DNA of 64,000 nt, taken from NCBI RefSeq assembly GCF_902459465.1, contig NC_047083.1, positions 6,501,526 to 6,565,525 of the forward strand, read 5' to 3'. The DNA comes from Asterias rubens (Eukaryota; Echinodermata; Asteroidea; Forcipulatida; Asteriidae). The first letter of the stretch is position 1; each line of letters begins with the position of its first letter. Positions 22,601-34,000 of this stretch are shown piece by piece. The position numbers and the translations under genes are program-made. The notes under the pieces are model-generated. The model was not told the origin of the DNA. It was given only the letters and a program-made list of their open reading frames with translations, and ran no database searches.

Positions 22601-23979
22601 CTGATCGTCTTCTGGAGATAGAAAACGATCAGACTATAGGGGGCCTACTGATCGAAACGTTGAATTGAAACCAACGGTTCTTTTCAGAACCACCCCAACT
22701 CATTAGAGATGGTCATAACATGGTTTATCGCAAACCTTTCCACATAAAATGCTTACATTGACTAAGTACCGGATTGATATTAGAGGACGATAAGTTTTTA
22801 TAAAAGTTATACCATTTTACCAGCCCTTTAGACAACTCCATCTGGAATACATTCAAGAAAATCTTTAAATTTGTTTCCAGAACCCTGACTAAAAAGGTGG
22901 CAACCGAATTCAATGAAATTATCCAGTTTCTTGGTTCTTTGGTGTTTATTTGAAAACGTAAAACCATAAAGGTACCTTATCGTATTAATCAACCTTGCCG
23001 ATCTGTTTGGAATGGTATTAAAATGAGAACCGAAGTCTCATCTAATCGCGATTTTAAACAACTTTGTTTCCTATATTAAATGTGGGAGTGTCAGAACATT
23101 ATCCGTGACGAAGTAGAGTATGACACGGGACGCATGCCCAACTAAACAAAATAACAAACATCTATTGTGCGGTACACATTAAGTATTATTTTTGCAATAG
23201 AATACAAATGTATCCGAATATTTCCCTGTTTTGACAGTTTCACATCCTCAAGTCAAACTGTGAAGTTTGGAGGCAGTATGAGTGTTGGTGCTTTCCAGCG
23301 GTCTAAAACCCATTGGATTAAAGGAGAAAATCTCCAACACATCAAGGAGGCGATCGTCTACAACAGCTCCCTCTATGCATACTCCGAGGAACGAGTGGCG
23401 TACACAACGAAATCGAGCTATGACTATTACGGACGCACGAGAACAGAAACACACTATCGTACAGACAAGAAACTGTCCAAGATCACATGGGGCTCTTCAC
23501 CGGATTCGAACATGACTATCGACTCAGACGACGTGGTGAGTACGCGGGACATTGCATCAGATACACCCCTTGATCGGATCGCTTACTCCGGTCCAAGTGA
23601 CGTTCCAAAGATGGACCTGAGCGTAGATGAATCTGGACTGTGGCTGACATACAGTAATGAACTGGAGATGCTCGTCGTTAGTAAAGTGGATGAAGAAACC
23701 TTGGAGTTTGAGCGTACAGTTGAGAGTTCCTACCCGAAGAATAGCGTTGGGAACTGCTTCATCATCTGCAAGAAGGTCTACTGTCTGAACGGGGCCATGA
23801 GGTACGACTCTAGGGTGGCTTTCTTCATGGACACTGACAGTGGCTTCGAAGGATTCGTCAATGTCCCTTTCATCATCAAGTACGGGAGCCTATCATCCAT
23901 TGAGTATAACCCACGTGACCAGCTGCTGTATGGCTGGGACAATGGCCATGCTGTTGTGTACAGTCTTACTTTCGAGTGA
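16525..23979 (+). CDS. Secreted olfactomedin-domain protein, six exons, 542 aa
   Basis: Exons: 16525-16608, 17317-17481, 20487-20756, 21722-21971, 22322-22439 and 23238-23979. All splice sites are GT-AG and the phases are continuous (1629 nt). Residues 1 to about 28 form a signal peptide with a hydrophobic core (SVLLMAFLACHLHF). Residues 60-75 contain CQCSIKTPFPVVC, a Cys cluster like those N-terminal to olfactomedin domains. Residues 84-200 are helical, likely an oligomerising coiled coil, with N-glycosylation sequons (NLT, NVT). A Gly/Thr/Pro-rich linker (about 210-250) precedes the olfactomedin domain, which begins at Cys259 (CGRL) and runs to the end. Diagnostic segments are WMRDP, MDLSVDESGLWLTYS, SVGNCFIICKKVYC and IEYNPRDQLLYGWDNG. 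Family members act outside the cell in adhesion and matrix assembly; the ligand is unknown. Confidence 0.92.
17317..17481 (+). CDS. Olfactomedin gene exon 2 (Cys cluster)
   Basis: Acceptor ATTTAG|ACG, donor CAG|GTAAAG, 55 codons, phase 0 to 0. It contains CQCSIKTPFPVVC. Confidence 0.9.
17730..19804. mobile_element. Degenerate TTAA-type MITE split by a solo LTR (intron 2)
   Basis: The left end TTAAAAGCACTAGACACC (17730) and the right end GTGTCCAGTACCTTTG (about 19804) match the AAGGCACTGGACACT family. The interior is interrupted by the LTR at 18052-19567. Confidence 0.55.
18052..19567. mobile_element. Solo LTR (1516 bp) with 5-bp target-site duplication
   Basis: The segment begins TGTCACA and ends TGTGACA, so it has 7-bp inverted ends of the TG...CA type. 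It is flanked by TACTG at 18047-18051 and 19568-19572. It contains no internal retroviral genes. An AATAAA (about 19453) lies near the 3' end. A solo LTR of a Ty3/Gypsy- or BEL-type element is the simplest reading. Confidence 0.83.
19800..20275 (+). mobile_element. 3' fragment of an L2-like LINE (intron 2)
   Basis: Broken translated pieces (LDRLPASARQTIF, then around 20046-20130 a LRNSLPVSLRKTTSLNNFK-like stretch) resemble the C-terminus of L2/CR1-type polyproteins. It ends in gcgcgttataaat followed by an ATT-rich tail, which is typical of L2 3' ends. Confidence 0.5.
20487..20756 (+). CDS. Olfactomedin gene exon 3 (helical region)
   Basis: Acceptor CTTAG|ATA, donor GAC|GTAAAT, 90 codons, phase 0 to 0. 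Helix-rich sequence with NLT and NVT sequons; no Cys. The open frame continues six codons into the intron, where a stop follows the donor. Confidence 0.88.
21417..21533. mobile_element. Short inverted-repeat element (intron 3)
   Basis: The left arm, ggtggcagcagacttac, recurs inverted at about 21511-21528 (gtaagtctgctgcc). A similar single arm lies at 48397-48427. Confidence 0.55.
21551..21701. mobile_element. 151-bp foldback element ending 20 bp before an exon
   Basis: The arms, gggtgcgttcgttt..., and the reverse complement at 21685-21701 extend inward over about 60 bp each (gtcgaccc, acgaacgtg). A half copy of the same family lies at 28246-28312. Confidence 0.78.
21722..21971 (+). CDS. Olfactomedin gene exon 4 (coiled coil plus linker)
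   Basis: Acceptor TATAG|GTT, donor CAAA|GTAAAT, 250 nt, phase 0 to 1. It encodes a helix, a Cys (LRTCNAG) and a Gly/Thr/Pro/His-rich linker. Confidence 0.85.
22322..22439 (+). CDS. Olfactomedin gene exon 5 (start of OLF domain)
   Basis: Acceptor TACAG|ATAGC, donor CATAA|GTAAGT, 118 nt, phase 1 to 2. It encodes CGRLVSISEPYTVRG and the WMRDP segment that opens the olfactomedin propeller. Confidence 0.88.
22538..22704. mobile_element. 167-bp foldback element (intron 5)
   Basis: The terminal 35 bp, aatgagttggggtggttctg onward, are repeated inverted at the right end. The middle also contains an inverted pair around gatcgt/acgatc. Confidence 0.75.
23238..23979 (+). CDS. Olfactomedin gene exon 6 (most of OLF domain, stop)
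   Basis: Acceptor TTGACAG|TTTCAC, phase 2, 247 codons plus TGA. It contains MDLSVDESGLW, SVGNCFIICKK and YNPRDQLLYGWDNG. Confidence 0.92.
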
Positions 23980-24104
23980 CGCCCCAACATACGAGCACGC
24001 AACATCCCGCCACGACGAGTGTCGATTAAACAACGGCTACGGGATAATCTCAATATTTCAACTATTACCTTTTTATGGCCAAAAATACATCGTAGATACC
24101 GGTT

Positions 24105-24110
24105 AATAAA
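24105..24110 (+). terminator. Poly(A) signal AATAAA of the olfactomedin gene
   Basis: Consensus hexamer 126 bp after the stop codon, followed by a T-rich stretch; it implies a short 3' UTR. Confidence 0.65.
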
Positions 24111-24129
24111 TATTTTACGCTTACAATTT

Positions 24130-27100
24130 GCATAATAGTAATAAATAACTTAAGTCAAAATGTACCTCTCCGCGCGGCTTTTTCAGCTGAGAGTCAAAAT
24201 TGTTTATGCAAGTTGACGTCATTGGCGCCTTTTCCCAATGGGTTTGTGCACAGTTCTCCAGCTTTGGCCAATTGAAGGCGCTATTTTTCACATCATATAG
24301 CGCTAATGAAGTCACATTTCCTTTGTCGCGCGGGCTTGCACGTTTTTCAGAGTTTTGGCTTGGAGTGTTTGGAGAAAAAAAAACATTTTAAAAATGTTTT
24401 AACGTGAGGTAAGATACTCGTTGTATGACGACTGCATCTATTACAAAAATGTAACAACTATATATTTCTGTGGCCGGCCTTTAAAGTTAAGAGCATAATA
24501 ATAATTCTATATCATATGAAGCTAAAAGCAAGTTAAAGTTATTATCCTTTTGTTAAATAAGTATAAGTTTCATTTCAGCAATACTCATAGTTTACGCGTG
24601 ACCCCGTGTCGATTAGTGTAGAAAATGTGTAAGCACTGCTGTAGTTCACAGAAAGGCAATCGTATGAAAAAATTACCCCTACAAGTTTAAAACACAAAAA
24701 AACAACTCGTCACGATTATTAACACTTCAAATAACTAAAAACAAAAAGATCATTATTTTATCAGTGTAAATAGTGAACATGTTGTCACCCAATGTCAAGA
24801 GAGAAACCCAAAATGCAATACTGCATGAGCTATTGCGGTGGCAGTATACTACCAGGTAAGGGTCCACTGAATAAACTCCAATATAAACCATTACAGTCCT
24901 AAACTGCTTAATAATCAAAACGACACAAACAAAATTCGAAAATATCTTGAAAATACCCAGCCTCCTGAAAACTATTCAAATATTTGTTTCTGACAACTAA
25001 ACGTTTTTTGTAATCATTGGAAGGTCGGCCGTTTGAAATTGTTCTCTAATTAGCCCAGAAAAAACCTGAACCCGACTTACCAGTTTCAATGAGGCACTCC
25101 ATCAATGGTACCAACTTCAAAGCCTAAATTTATCAAGTCTCCTTATAAGTTAAATAGTCAACCAATAGGGTGGCAACATAAGGTATGATTTCAAGAAACA
25201 AGATTCGTTATGACGTAGGCAGAGCTGTGTATTGAAGAGTTGCGACATGGAGGGACCAGTTTTCTTTGGTCACGTGGTTGCTGGGCGTCATGTTGTCTCG
25301 AAAATGCAACACAACCCAATGGTCACACTAATCTAGCACTCCGTGTTCGCCCATGCGTTTCCTGTGGAACAAAATGGATTCTAATCGCAAATTGTCGTAA
25401 CTCTTCCAATATACGGCTCTGGACGTATTAACATTTTGGTCAAAGTTAAGTTTGCAGTCGCGACTTTTAGGCTTACTCTCTTTTCCTAGTTAGCTTTAAG
25501 ACTGAGAGAGAGAGAGCGCATTTTTATTTTCTTTAGGAGTTTCTCGTTACAAATTGACATTGTCTCATGGTGCTGCCGGAATTTTCACAAAGAACAGTTG
25601 TTCACTAGAAATAGAAGTGAACTCTGGTTGAACCCTCAGATTCAGCTCATTCAGCTCATGCTATATACAGGCTCTTGTGTTATTTACTATAACGCTGGCT
25701 TGGAGGTCAGGGCACCATACCAACGAAAAACAGCAGGCTGCCATATCAATCGATAATGTCATCGTCAGCCAATAACCGTGCATGAAAACCATGCTGTCCA
25801 ATGGTTGCTGGTTTTTTTTTTCGTAACGGGAGTTTTTGGACGAACGGTGGAAAGTGCTGTTTCCTGACTGGACTAGCTACTATCCGGTCTCGCTTTTAAC
25901 ATTTCTGGGTATAATATGAAATAATCTATCCATACTAATTGGGGACTGTTGCCGACATTCATAACGGATTAATTTGCCGTGTTTTTGTGACTTGTTTTCA
26001 TTCCTTTTGAAGCAATTTCTTACGTGCAGATTTCTCTTTTACAAATTTGAGTTGCACCGATTTTTTTCATTCAAAAACGACAGACTCTTTGTTTCAATTT
26101 GCTTTATTTTGGTTGAGGCTTTTCAGAAAAGGCCAACAAATGACAGAATTTCAGAAGCCCTACTAATTAAATATTCATGCACGAAAATCGATGAAATTTT
26201 TTCAGATAAAAAGAAGGAATTTCAGTGTGCTGCGGATTGGCTGTGTTGTAGTGAAGACCGCCAACCCGAGACCAAAACCAAGACGAAGACCAAAACCAAG
26301 ACCAGCATGTCCAAGACCAAGACCGATGGGGAGACATACAACACTGCTGTTTGGAATGACTCTAAAAGTTAATGGCAATGAAAACTTACGTTTAAATAAA
26401 TACAGCAGCTTTGATATAGTGTACTGCATGTTTTGAAACATTTCATTTTCAAGTACAACGGTAATGGAAAGTTGTAGCACATTTGTATCCCCCTTAAAAT
26501 TGAAAAAAATGAGTGTGATGACTGTAGTAACGCTTAGACAATTGTGTTTTCCTATAACATTCTTCTGCGTGGACATTATTCGCCCTGAAGTTTCGGCGAT
26601 ACCTAAAAACCGAGTCCACCTCTTGAAATGATTTTTTTTACAGCTGGTTTACTTTTTTGTATATAACTACATTAAAACTTCAAAAACATAAAACACAAAA
26701 TAGTACAGTAGACTTGTTGTTTTAATGAAAAATCTGATTACTCTTTGATACTTTATGTCAGGTGTTTGCAACATAGCAAGACAAACCGATGAAATAAATA
26801 ACGCATGCAAAACTTATATAATAATTAACCTAAACCTGTCTTTGTCTCTCCTTATACGCCTCTCTTAATATGTATTAATCCAAAACGAGGCGATGGGCGC
26901 AGCCACTGCAAGTGATGGGGGACGTGTGCCGATAGCCTAATTTTGGGTAAGAATTATGACGTCATGCATAAATATTAAGAGAGGCGTTTACAAAAACAAT
27001 CTGTTTCGGGATATTATGTCATGTGCAGGGAACAGGTTGTAGCCATCTCCCTGACTACGCAAAGGAAAATACAGTTTTGCATGAGGGGTCCTCATTTTTT

Positions 27101-28014
27101 TGGGAAAAGAAGAAAATTAACTGTTTAGTTTAAAATTAAGCTTTGAATTATTAAGTATGCTTAATTCGTTCATTGAGAATAAAAGAGCTGTATACCAAAT
27201 TGGAACTACTCTGTTATCAAAACCTTTAAACTCCTTGTTCCTGGTTGTCTTTTATATATAAATATTGTTTGTAATTATTAATTATGCTTATCAAGTAAAA
27301 ACACTTTTTTGAGAGGCTCTATTGTAGTGATACGTGAATAAACAGTTCAGAATCGGCTGAAAAATATAAGTGTTGACATCAAAACGTCGATTATGATAAA
27401 GCACAAACGAGCTTGTCCTCCTAGCCAGTCAAAGTAGTGTTTAGTGGAGACCAATGATAACACCCCACGCAATGAATCTCACGACGTCTCACTTAGTGTA
27501 TGCAGGTTGGCAGACCACGAAGCTCGGTGGCTCTAGTAGACCTTTGGAACTACAGCCAGTGTTTTAGCAAACAATGTTAACAAAGTACGGGAAGCCATTA
27601 GTACAAAAGCAAAAGCAGATGCAAAACAATGTAACACAAAATGTACCAAATTAGTGAGTACCTTTTTGTTTAAACAACAAACCAGCCAAAACTTGGAAGT
27701 ATTTTTTCGTATTGAAAGTTTGCAGAAATTTTGAATTTTGTCACAACATCAGTTTAAAAGATTTAGTTTTGCTAACATTCGGCCATCCATACCAACCAAC
27801 GTGGTTTGTTTACCTATAGTAGAAATTGGTTGCCACCAGAGAACCACAGTGTAGCATATGTATAGCGCCATTTGTTGATACGTTATCATGCAAGAATGTG
27901 TCAAAGGTTAAGGTTCAGAGGTCAAAACAATATTTAAAACAGCATTCGTTCAGCGCAACTGAAAAGCTAACACCATTCACGAAGCTTGATTACGACGACG
28001 CAGAATAACCTGCA
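24130..28014. other. Intergenic region between the two host genes
   Basis: AT-rich and mostly unique. It includes an ACCAAG-type simple repeat (26270-26330) and the inverted-repeat element at 26856-26987. Short open frames here show no family signature. Confidence 0.45.
26856..26987. mobile_element. Short inverted-repeat element
   Basis: The left end acgcctctcttaata and the right end tattaagagaggcgt form a 15-bp perfect inverted pair. The enclosed 100 bp includes gacgtcatgcat. Confidence 0.6.
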
Positions 28015-28022
28015 TATAAAAG
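28015..28022 (+). promoter_or_regulatory. TATA box (TATAAAAG) of the TRADD-N/APOL-like gene
   Basis: TATAAAAG lies 33-40 bp upstream of the proposed start codon at 28055. That spacing would give a 5' UTR of only about 10 nt, so either initiation is very close to the ATG or the site is fortuitous. Confidence 0.5.
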
Positions 28023-28054
28023 AGCGAGTCTAAATTTGTGCGAGAGTATTCAAG

Positions 28055-28067
28055 ATGGCAACTGAAG
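28055..28067 (+). CDS. TRADD-N/APOL-like gene exon 1 (proposed)
   Basis: ATG GCA ACT GAA G|GTAGGG: four codons plus one base, phase 1, behind a TATA box. The phase matches exon 2. It is 16.8 kb from exon 2 because of the transposon in intron 1. A different first exon is possible. Confidence 0.5.
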
Positions 28068-31000
28068 GTAGGGTTCTCCATTGCAATTTCTAGTCTAATT
28101 AAAAAGCTTGCCCTGAAACATTGAACAAAAGATATGTCTGAAGCACGGGACAACGAAATGCTGATGTATTTTTTGGTTGCATACCTACACAAGTAACGTA
28201 AAAGTTCTAAAGCATGAACACCATTATTAATTTATCAATACCCACGTTTGTCCTGGAAAAAACTCCCGTCAAACACCGAGTCGACCCAGGGGAGCTAAAC
28301 GAACGCACCCATTGTGAGAAACAGCTCCCCCTGAAGTGACGTGTTTCGAGAAAGAAGTAATTTTCCACGAATTTGGTTTCGAGACCTCAAGTTTAGAATT
28401 TGAGGTCTGGAACTCAAGCATCTAAAAGCCCACAACTTTGTGTGACCAGGGTGTTTTTCTTTCATTATATCTCGCAACTTCGACAACCGATTGAGCTCAA
28501 ATTTTCACAGGTTTGCTATTTTATGCATATGTTGAGATACACCAAGTGAGAAGACTGGTCTTCGACAGTTACCAATATTGTCCACTGTCTTTAATTTCTG
28601 GAGAAACACTGTTACAACCCACTGGGCATTTTACCCGATATTACCCGGGTTGTAACGAGTAATAACGGAAGTTATTACCGGGTAACATCATACCAGTGGG
28701 TAATAACGGGGAAATAGTAGACCAATCTTTCCCCGTTGCAACCCGTTATTACCCTATTTACCCAATATTACCAGGGATATACTACCGATATTTCCGGCAT
28801 TACCCCATTTACCCAATATTACCAGGGATAATGTAACCAATATTACCCCCATTTACCCAATATTACCAAGGATAATGTAACCAATATTACCCCCATTTAC
28901 CCAATATTACCAGGGATAATGTAACCGATATTACCCCATTTACCCAATATTACCAAGGATAATGTAACCGATATTACCCCATTTACCCAATATTACCAAG
29001 GATAATGTAACCGATATTACCCCATTTACCCAATATTACCAAGGATAATGTAACCGATATTACCCTGTTTACCCAATATTACTAGGGATAATGTAACCGA
29101 TATTACCCCATTTACCCAATATTACCAGGGATAATGTAACCGATATTACCCCATTTACCCAATATTACCAGGGATAATGTAACCGATATTACCCCATTTA
29201 CCCAATATTACCAGGGATAATGTAACCGATATTACCCCATTTACCCAATATTACCAGGGATAATGTAACCGATATTACCCCATTTACCCAATATTACCAG
29301 GGATAATGTAACCGATATTTCCTGCATTGCCATGTTATTACCACCCGATGTTACCCCCATTTACCCAATGTTACCAGGGATAATGTAACCGATATTTTCG
29401 GATGTTGATCCGTTTTTACCCACAGTACCGATTGATATTTAAGACCATTATTACAGATATTACCTGTGGCATGTGCCCATGGTAATAACTAAACATACGT
29501 ATCCGCCTGGCTATAACAAAGGAAACACTCTGCACACATTATTTTTTTATAAATAATTTTTTAACCATTTATTTACAAAACAAACTTATACTTTTAAAAT
29601 ATGGTCCAAAGAAAGAAAAAACTACATGTACATGACCTTGAACTCACACACTAAACAGGCAAGTATGGTGGCGCATGCGTTCTGCTGATGTAACACACAA
29701 TGCGACAAGTTATAAAGGACAGAGTGAATCTGGAATCATTGGCACTAGCTGCGCAAACATCGAATGTTACACACATGGGAACAGATACATGACCAGCTAG
29801 CCGGTGCTTTCTAAACCGTTTATGACCAGTCATGTCATGGCTCGACCGACCAATGGCTAAACTGTCTCAGTATTAATGATTATATAATTATTTAACAGAG
29901 GTCCTTCCCTCAATTGTAAAATGCATTCTGTACATGTATCCAAACTACGAACTGTCAAATAAACCCCCAACAAGGGAATGACTATAGGTACAATTATTGG
30001 CGATTTTAAAGTTGAACAAAGAATTGACTGGGGCTGGACTCGAACCTGCCACCTCCGGCTTACCATACCAGAGCTCTACCAACTGAGCTATTCAGCCCTA
30101 TGTTGGTAGTGTCCCAAATTGTCTGTCATCTTTGTGCTCAGGCTGCTAGTCAGAAGCCATGACACCTATACATACTGTGTGACCAAGGATCACTAGATAC
30201 ATGCTGCATTAGCAATGCTGCAACTTGGGAAGCAGTAGTAGGTTATCACTGTGAAAGGATACGGCTTTTTAATATCAAATTGTCAGCTTAATCACAAAAA
30301 CTGACTAGATTCAATTTTGGCGGTTTTAAAGTTGAACAAAGAATTGACTGGGCGGGAAACTGACTATAAGGTTCAATTTTTGTAAATTACAAACTCTTAA
30401 TAACACGAACAAGTTTCAAGTTTCCTTAAAATCCACCTGAATGTGCCTCTTGTACATACTGTACAGGGTGCACCACAGTCAAAGACCAATTAATAAAGGT
30501 ACACATGTATTGCACGCAAGTTTTGGAATTATTTTAAAATCACCTCTTAAAGTCAGATAATCAATCTACCTTATCAACTTGATTTCGTTCAAATCGAAGC
30601 ACTGGAACGGACGCTATACTTCATCAAAATCAGAGGATGAAAATTGCCTTGGGCCACTTCACTTGAAAATGAGACAGCGCAGTTGAAACACACAAAAGAT
30701 GGGCCAAACGCAATTAGATCAAACACCCACATGCGTATGTGTGTGTTTCTCTCAACTGCGCTGTCTCACTTTCAAGGAAGGTTGCCCAATGCGATTTTCA
30801 TCCCCTGAGTTTGATGAAGCGTAGCGTCCGTTTCAATGCTTCAATTTGAACGAAATAATGTTTACATGGTAGATCACTGACTTTAAGAAGTGATTTTATA
30901 ATATTCCAAAACTAATATGCAATATACCTTCTTAAATTGGTCTTTGACTGTTTTTTGTTGCTCATGCTATGTACGCGCACGAGATATAAATGCAGGGGCA

Positions 31001-34000
31001 ATCTGTGTAGGAGAGTTTAAAACAAGATTATTTCTCCGATATTATAACTACATGTATATTTGTAAATATTACAGCTTTACTTTCTGGTTCTCAATTTTTG
31101 AGTTGGAATGGAACAAATAAATAAGTTTGATCTCCTCTCCAATAATCGCGAAATTCAAACACTGATATTAATTACAACAGACAGTTGTGCGTGTGAATAT
31201 CATGTCAATTTTAATGCCTCAGTGCCACCAAAAATTCTCCTGAAATGACTGATTCCAACAGTAAAATTCTTAAATTGTCTAGGGCTTACTCTTTGACTGG
31301 ATGGTGTCAAGCTCTTCAGAATTAGACGAGTGCTCGTCAGAATCAGAGCTCCAATTATGGTCGCTGTCCGCGTTGTTCTCTTCAGCTAACCGCATTGGCC
31401 TAGCGCGTACACGACATGGTCGCTGTGTATCCTTTTGAGGAGCATCTGATGAAGATGAGACATCAAGGCGTTCTCTGAGAAGGGACTGGCCGACTTCATA
31501 GTCAGTTATTGCTAAGCAACAAATTATAATTGAAAGTAACATGAAAGAAATTGGCAAACAGGCATTCCAAATTTGAGAAAAGTTTTGTAACAATGATATA
31601 AAAAAACGTACCTTGGCTTACTAAAACAGTAACCTTGAGCCATTCAGCAATATTAGAACTGGGAGCCTTTGCACAGGTTTCCTTGAGTCGAGTGTACTCT
31701 GGCGCCTTAACCGTCCCTTTAACTGGGAACCAGGCACGTTGGCAGTCTTCACCATGCCTCTTTCGGACCCAGTGGAACGGGATGAGGTCATATGTTGCAT
31801 CTAGCAGGTACTTGACAAGCGTCCAGCTCTCGTCGGGATTACAGCCTGCCAAAAAGGAAATAAACCAAAAAACATGAAAAACAATAAGCATTTACTAAAA
31901 ACGGCCCCACTCAAGACTTCTGGAAAGGAACCATCCAATTTCACACTTGCAAGTAATTTAAATTGACAGATTCATTATTGTGCCTTAATGTTCAACATAT
32001 GTACATCCATGTGTATAATCCATCAAAAATGTGCAAACGCACCAGTTAAGTTAGTGTTAGCCCACAAACTTTTTAGCCGTCCCTTTTGTTTAAGCACACA
32101 CTTCAAAACTGTGGGAGTTAAAGTGAATAAAAGAGCAGAACATTCTTTAACAAACCTGTATATATATCATTTGACCCTCCATGTTTATGCATTAAGCCTC
32201 AAAACAAAAGAGACTACATGTATTTTTAAGAATTGAAGGCAGTCGGGGTCAAGAGTCAATCCAGTCGATATCCAGCTAAGTGTTATGTGCGAAAGCAGAG
32301 CAGTGATTTAGAACCAAAAACAACACTCGGTTGACCCCAGGAACTGTATGCTTCCATACTTTGGCAACTATCTTGGTGTCACCCATGTCTGTTGGGAATG
32401 AGAGGAACAAGTTCCCATTGGGGCACTCAAGGAATCCCACCAAGGTGGTGTCCACTGGGGCAGCGACAGCAGGCCGTAACCGTGTGTATCGACGGTAGAT
32501 GTAGGTGCCATCATCAGCCTTCTCAGCAAGTTCAATAATTTCCCCAGTAGCAGTCAGATATACATTGTTCGGGGCTTTTACGCTAAGTTTTTCCTGTTTC
32601 CATGTATTTGATTTTATGGGGTTTTCCCTGAGCCGCTTTGCCAGCTGCACGAGAGGCTTGTGACCAGGCCTAACCTTCTTTTTTAGCTGGCCGAGAAAGT
32701 TTTCAAACTTAAAAGCTGAACAGTTTTCCAAACTTCCATGCTTCTCAGCGACGTCTGCCAAATGTAGGAGATGGTGTACATTGTATACAACAAAAGTATC
32801 GCCGTAGAGCCTAAACGCTTTCTTTACAAACAGAGTCAACAAATCCCTCGCATAATCTATCTGCAGACGAGCTGTCCTCTCACTCACTAAAAGACCGATG
32901 GCCACTGACAAGAGAAGAAAATGATTGTAGTAAGTAGGCCTCAGGACACCTTTGAAGGCAACTGGGCCAGTGTACAGCAGAAGTGTCCTGTATTCAGTAG
33001 CCTTATATCTACTGATCTTTTCCAGTGACCTTGGTTTGCGGGCAAAGTTGAATGGCATTGTTACCTTCATCCTCATTAATTTCCTGTTAATGTCAGCCAC
33101 TGCAACCTGGTCTAGATGAAAGGCTGTCCGATTAAATTGCCTGTTCATCCAGAAATCTGTAAGCCGCTTAACCACACCGAGGCAGACCATGTGCATGTAA
33201 TCCAATGCAAACCCATGTATCATGTCAAAGCCTGGAATGTTCAGCCATGGGCTGTCGATGCAGCGAGAATTATGATGGTCAGTGTAGTCTTTCCTGCGGA
33301 ATGTGTCGTCACTTTGCAGGTCAAAATTCTCAGTCCTGTAGAACACCATCCTACCATCCACCTTGATTGCTTTGGCTCGGCAGCGCTCACAAGAATGTCC
33401 AGCCATGTGTCCCATGATGCTTTTCATGAAGGCCCGGGCTGGTGCATCGCATACTATACACATTAGACACACTTGGTGGTGGTTGCCCCTGTAAACGAAG
33501 CCATTGCGGAGTAGACTAGACAACTCATCGACGCACTGGTGCACATATGACACACAGCTTGGCTTGCCACCCATTGTTGCACATAATGGAAAGATTTTGT
33601 TCAGTGACTGGTCATTCTCTACAGACACCAGTACTGGCCACGAGTTAACGTTTGACGAATCAAAAATCAGTACACCATCGACCCCAATCATAAGTTTGAT
33701 CTCTTCATCAAGACGAAGTGGGCGAACCAAATAGTCCAGAGCACGTGTTAACTGGTCATCAATGCCAAACCAGTGGTACTCTACACCAAAGTAGGATGGA
33801 TTTATGTTAACAGAGCCTGGTGTGCAAAGTAGAGTGCGCGGATCCTTTGGCAAACCCTGGACACCAGCACGGTTGAAAAGCCCGAGTAGGTACTGCTGCT
33901 CAGTCCGTGAAAGTGATGTTCTCCCAAACAATTCACGCAATGACCTCTTGAAGAACTCGGCCTCGGTTGCTGCTTCTTCAACATCAACCTCCTTGACATA

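Larger units (their letters stand above)
29399..31278. other. Noncoding interior of the CACTA element (left)
   Basis: No gene. It holds the tRNA-derived insertion (30004-30352) and the foldback element (30475-30951). Confidence 0.5.

Noticed and set aside
26202..26576. Gly/Leu-rich minus-strand frame opposite the (ACCAAG)n repeat
   Set aside because: Low-complexity translation of a simple repeat.
30028..30098. Functional tRNA-Thr(GGT) gene, minus strand
   Set aside because: Acceptor stem is poorly paired, the T stem has a mismatch, the anticodon is atypical and the unit lies within flanking direct repeats.
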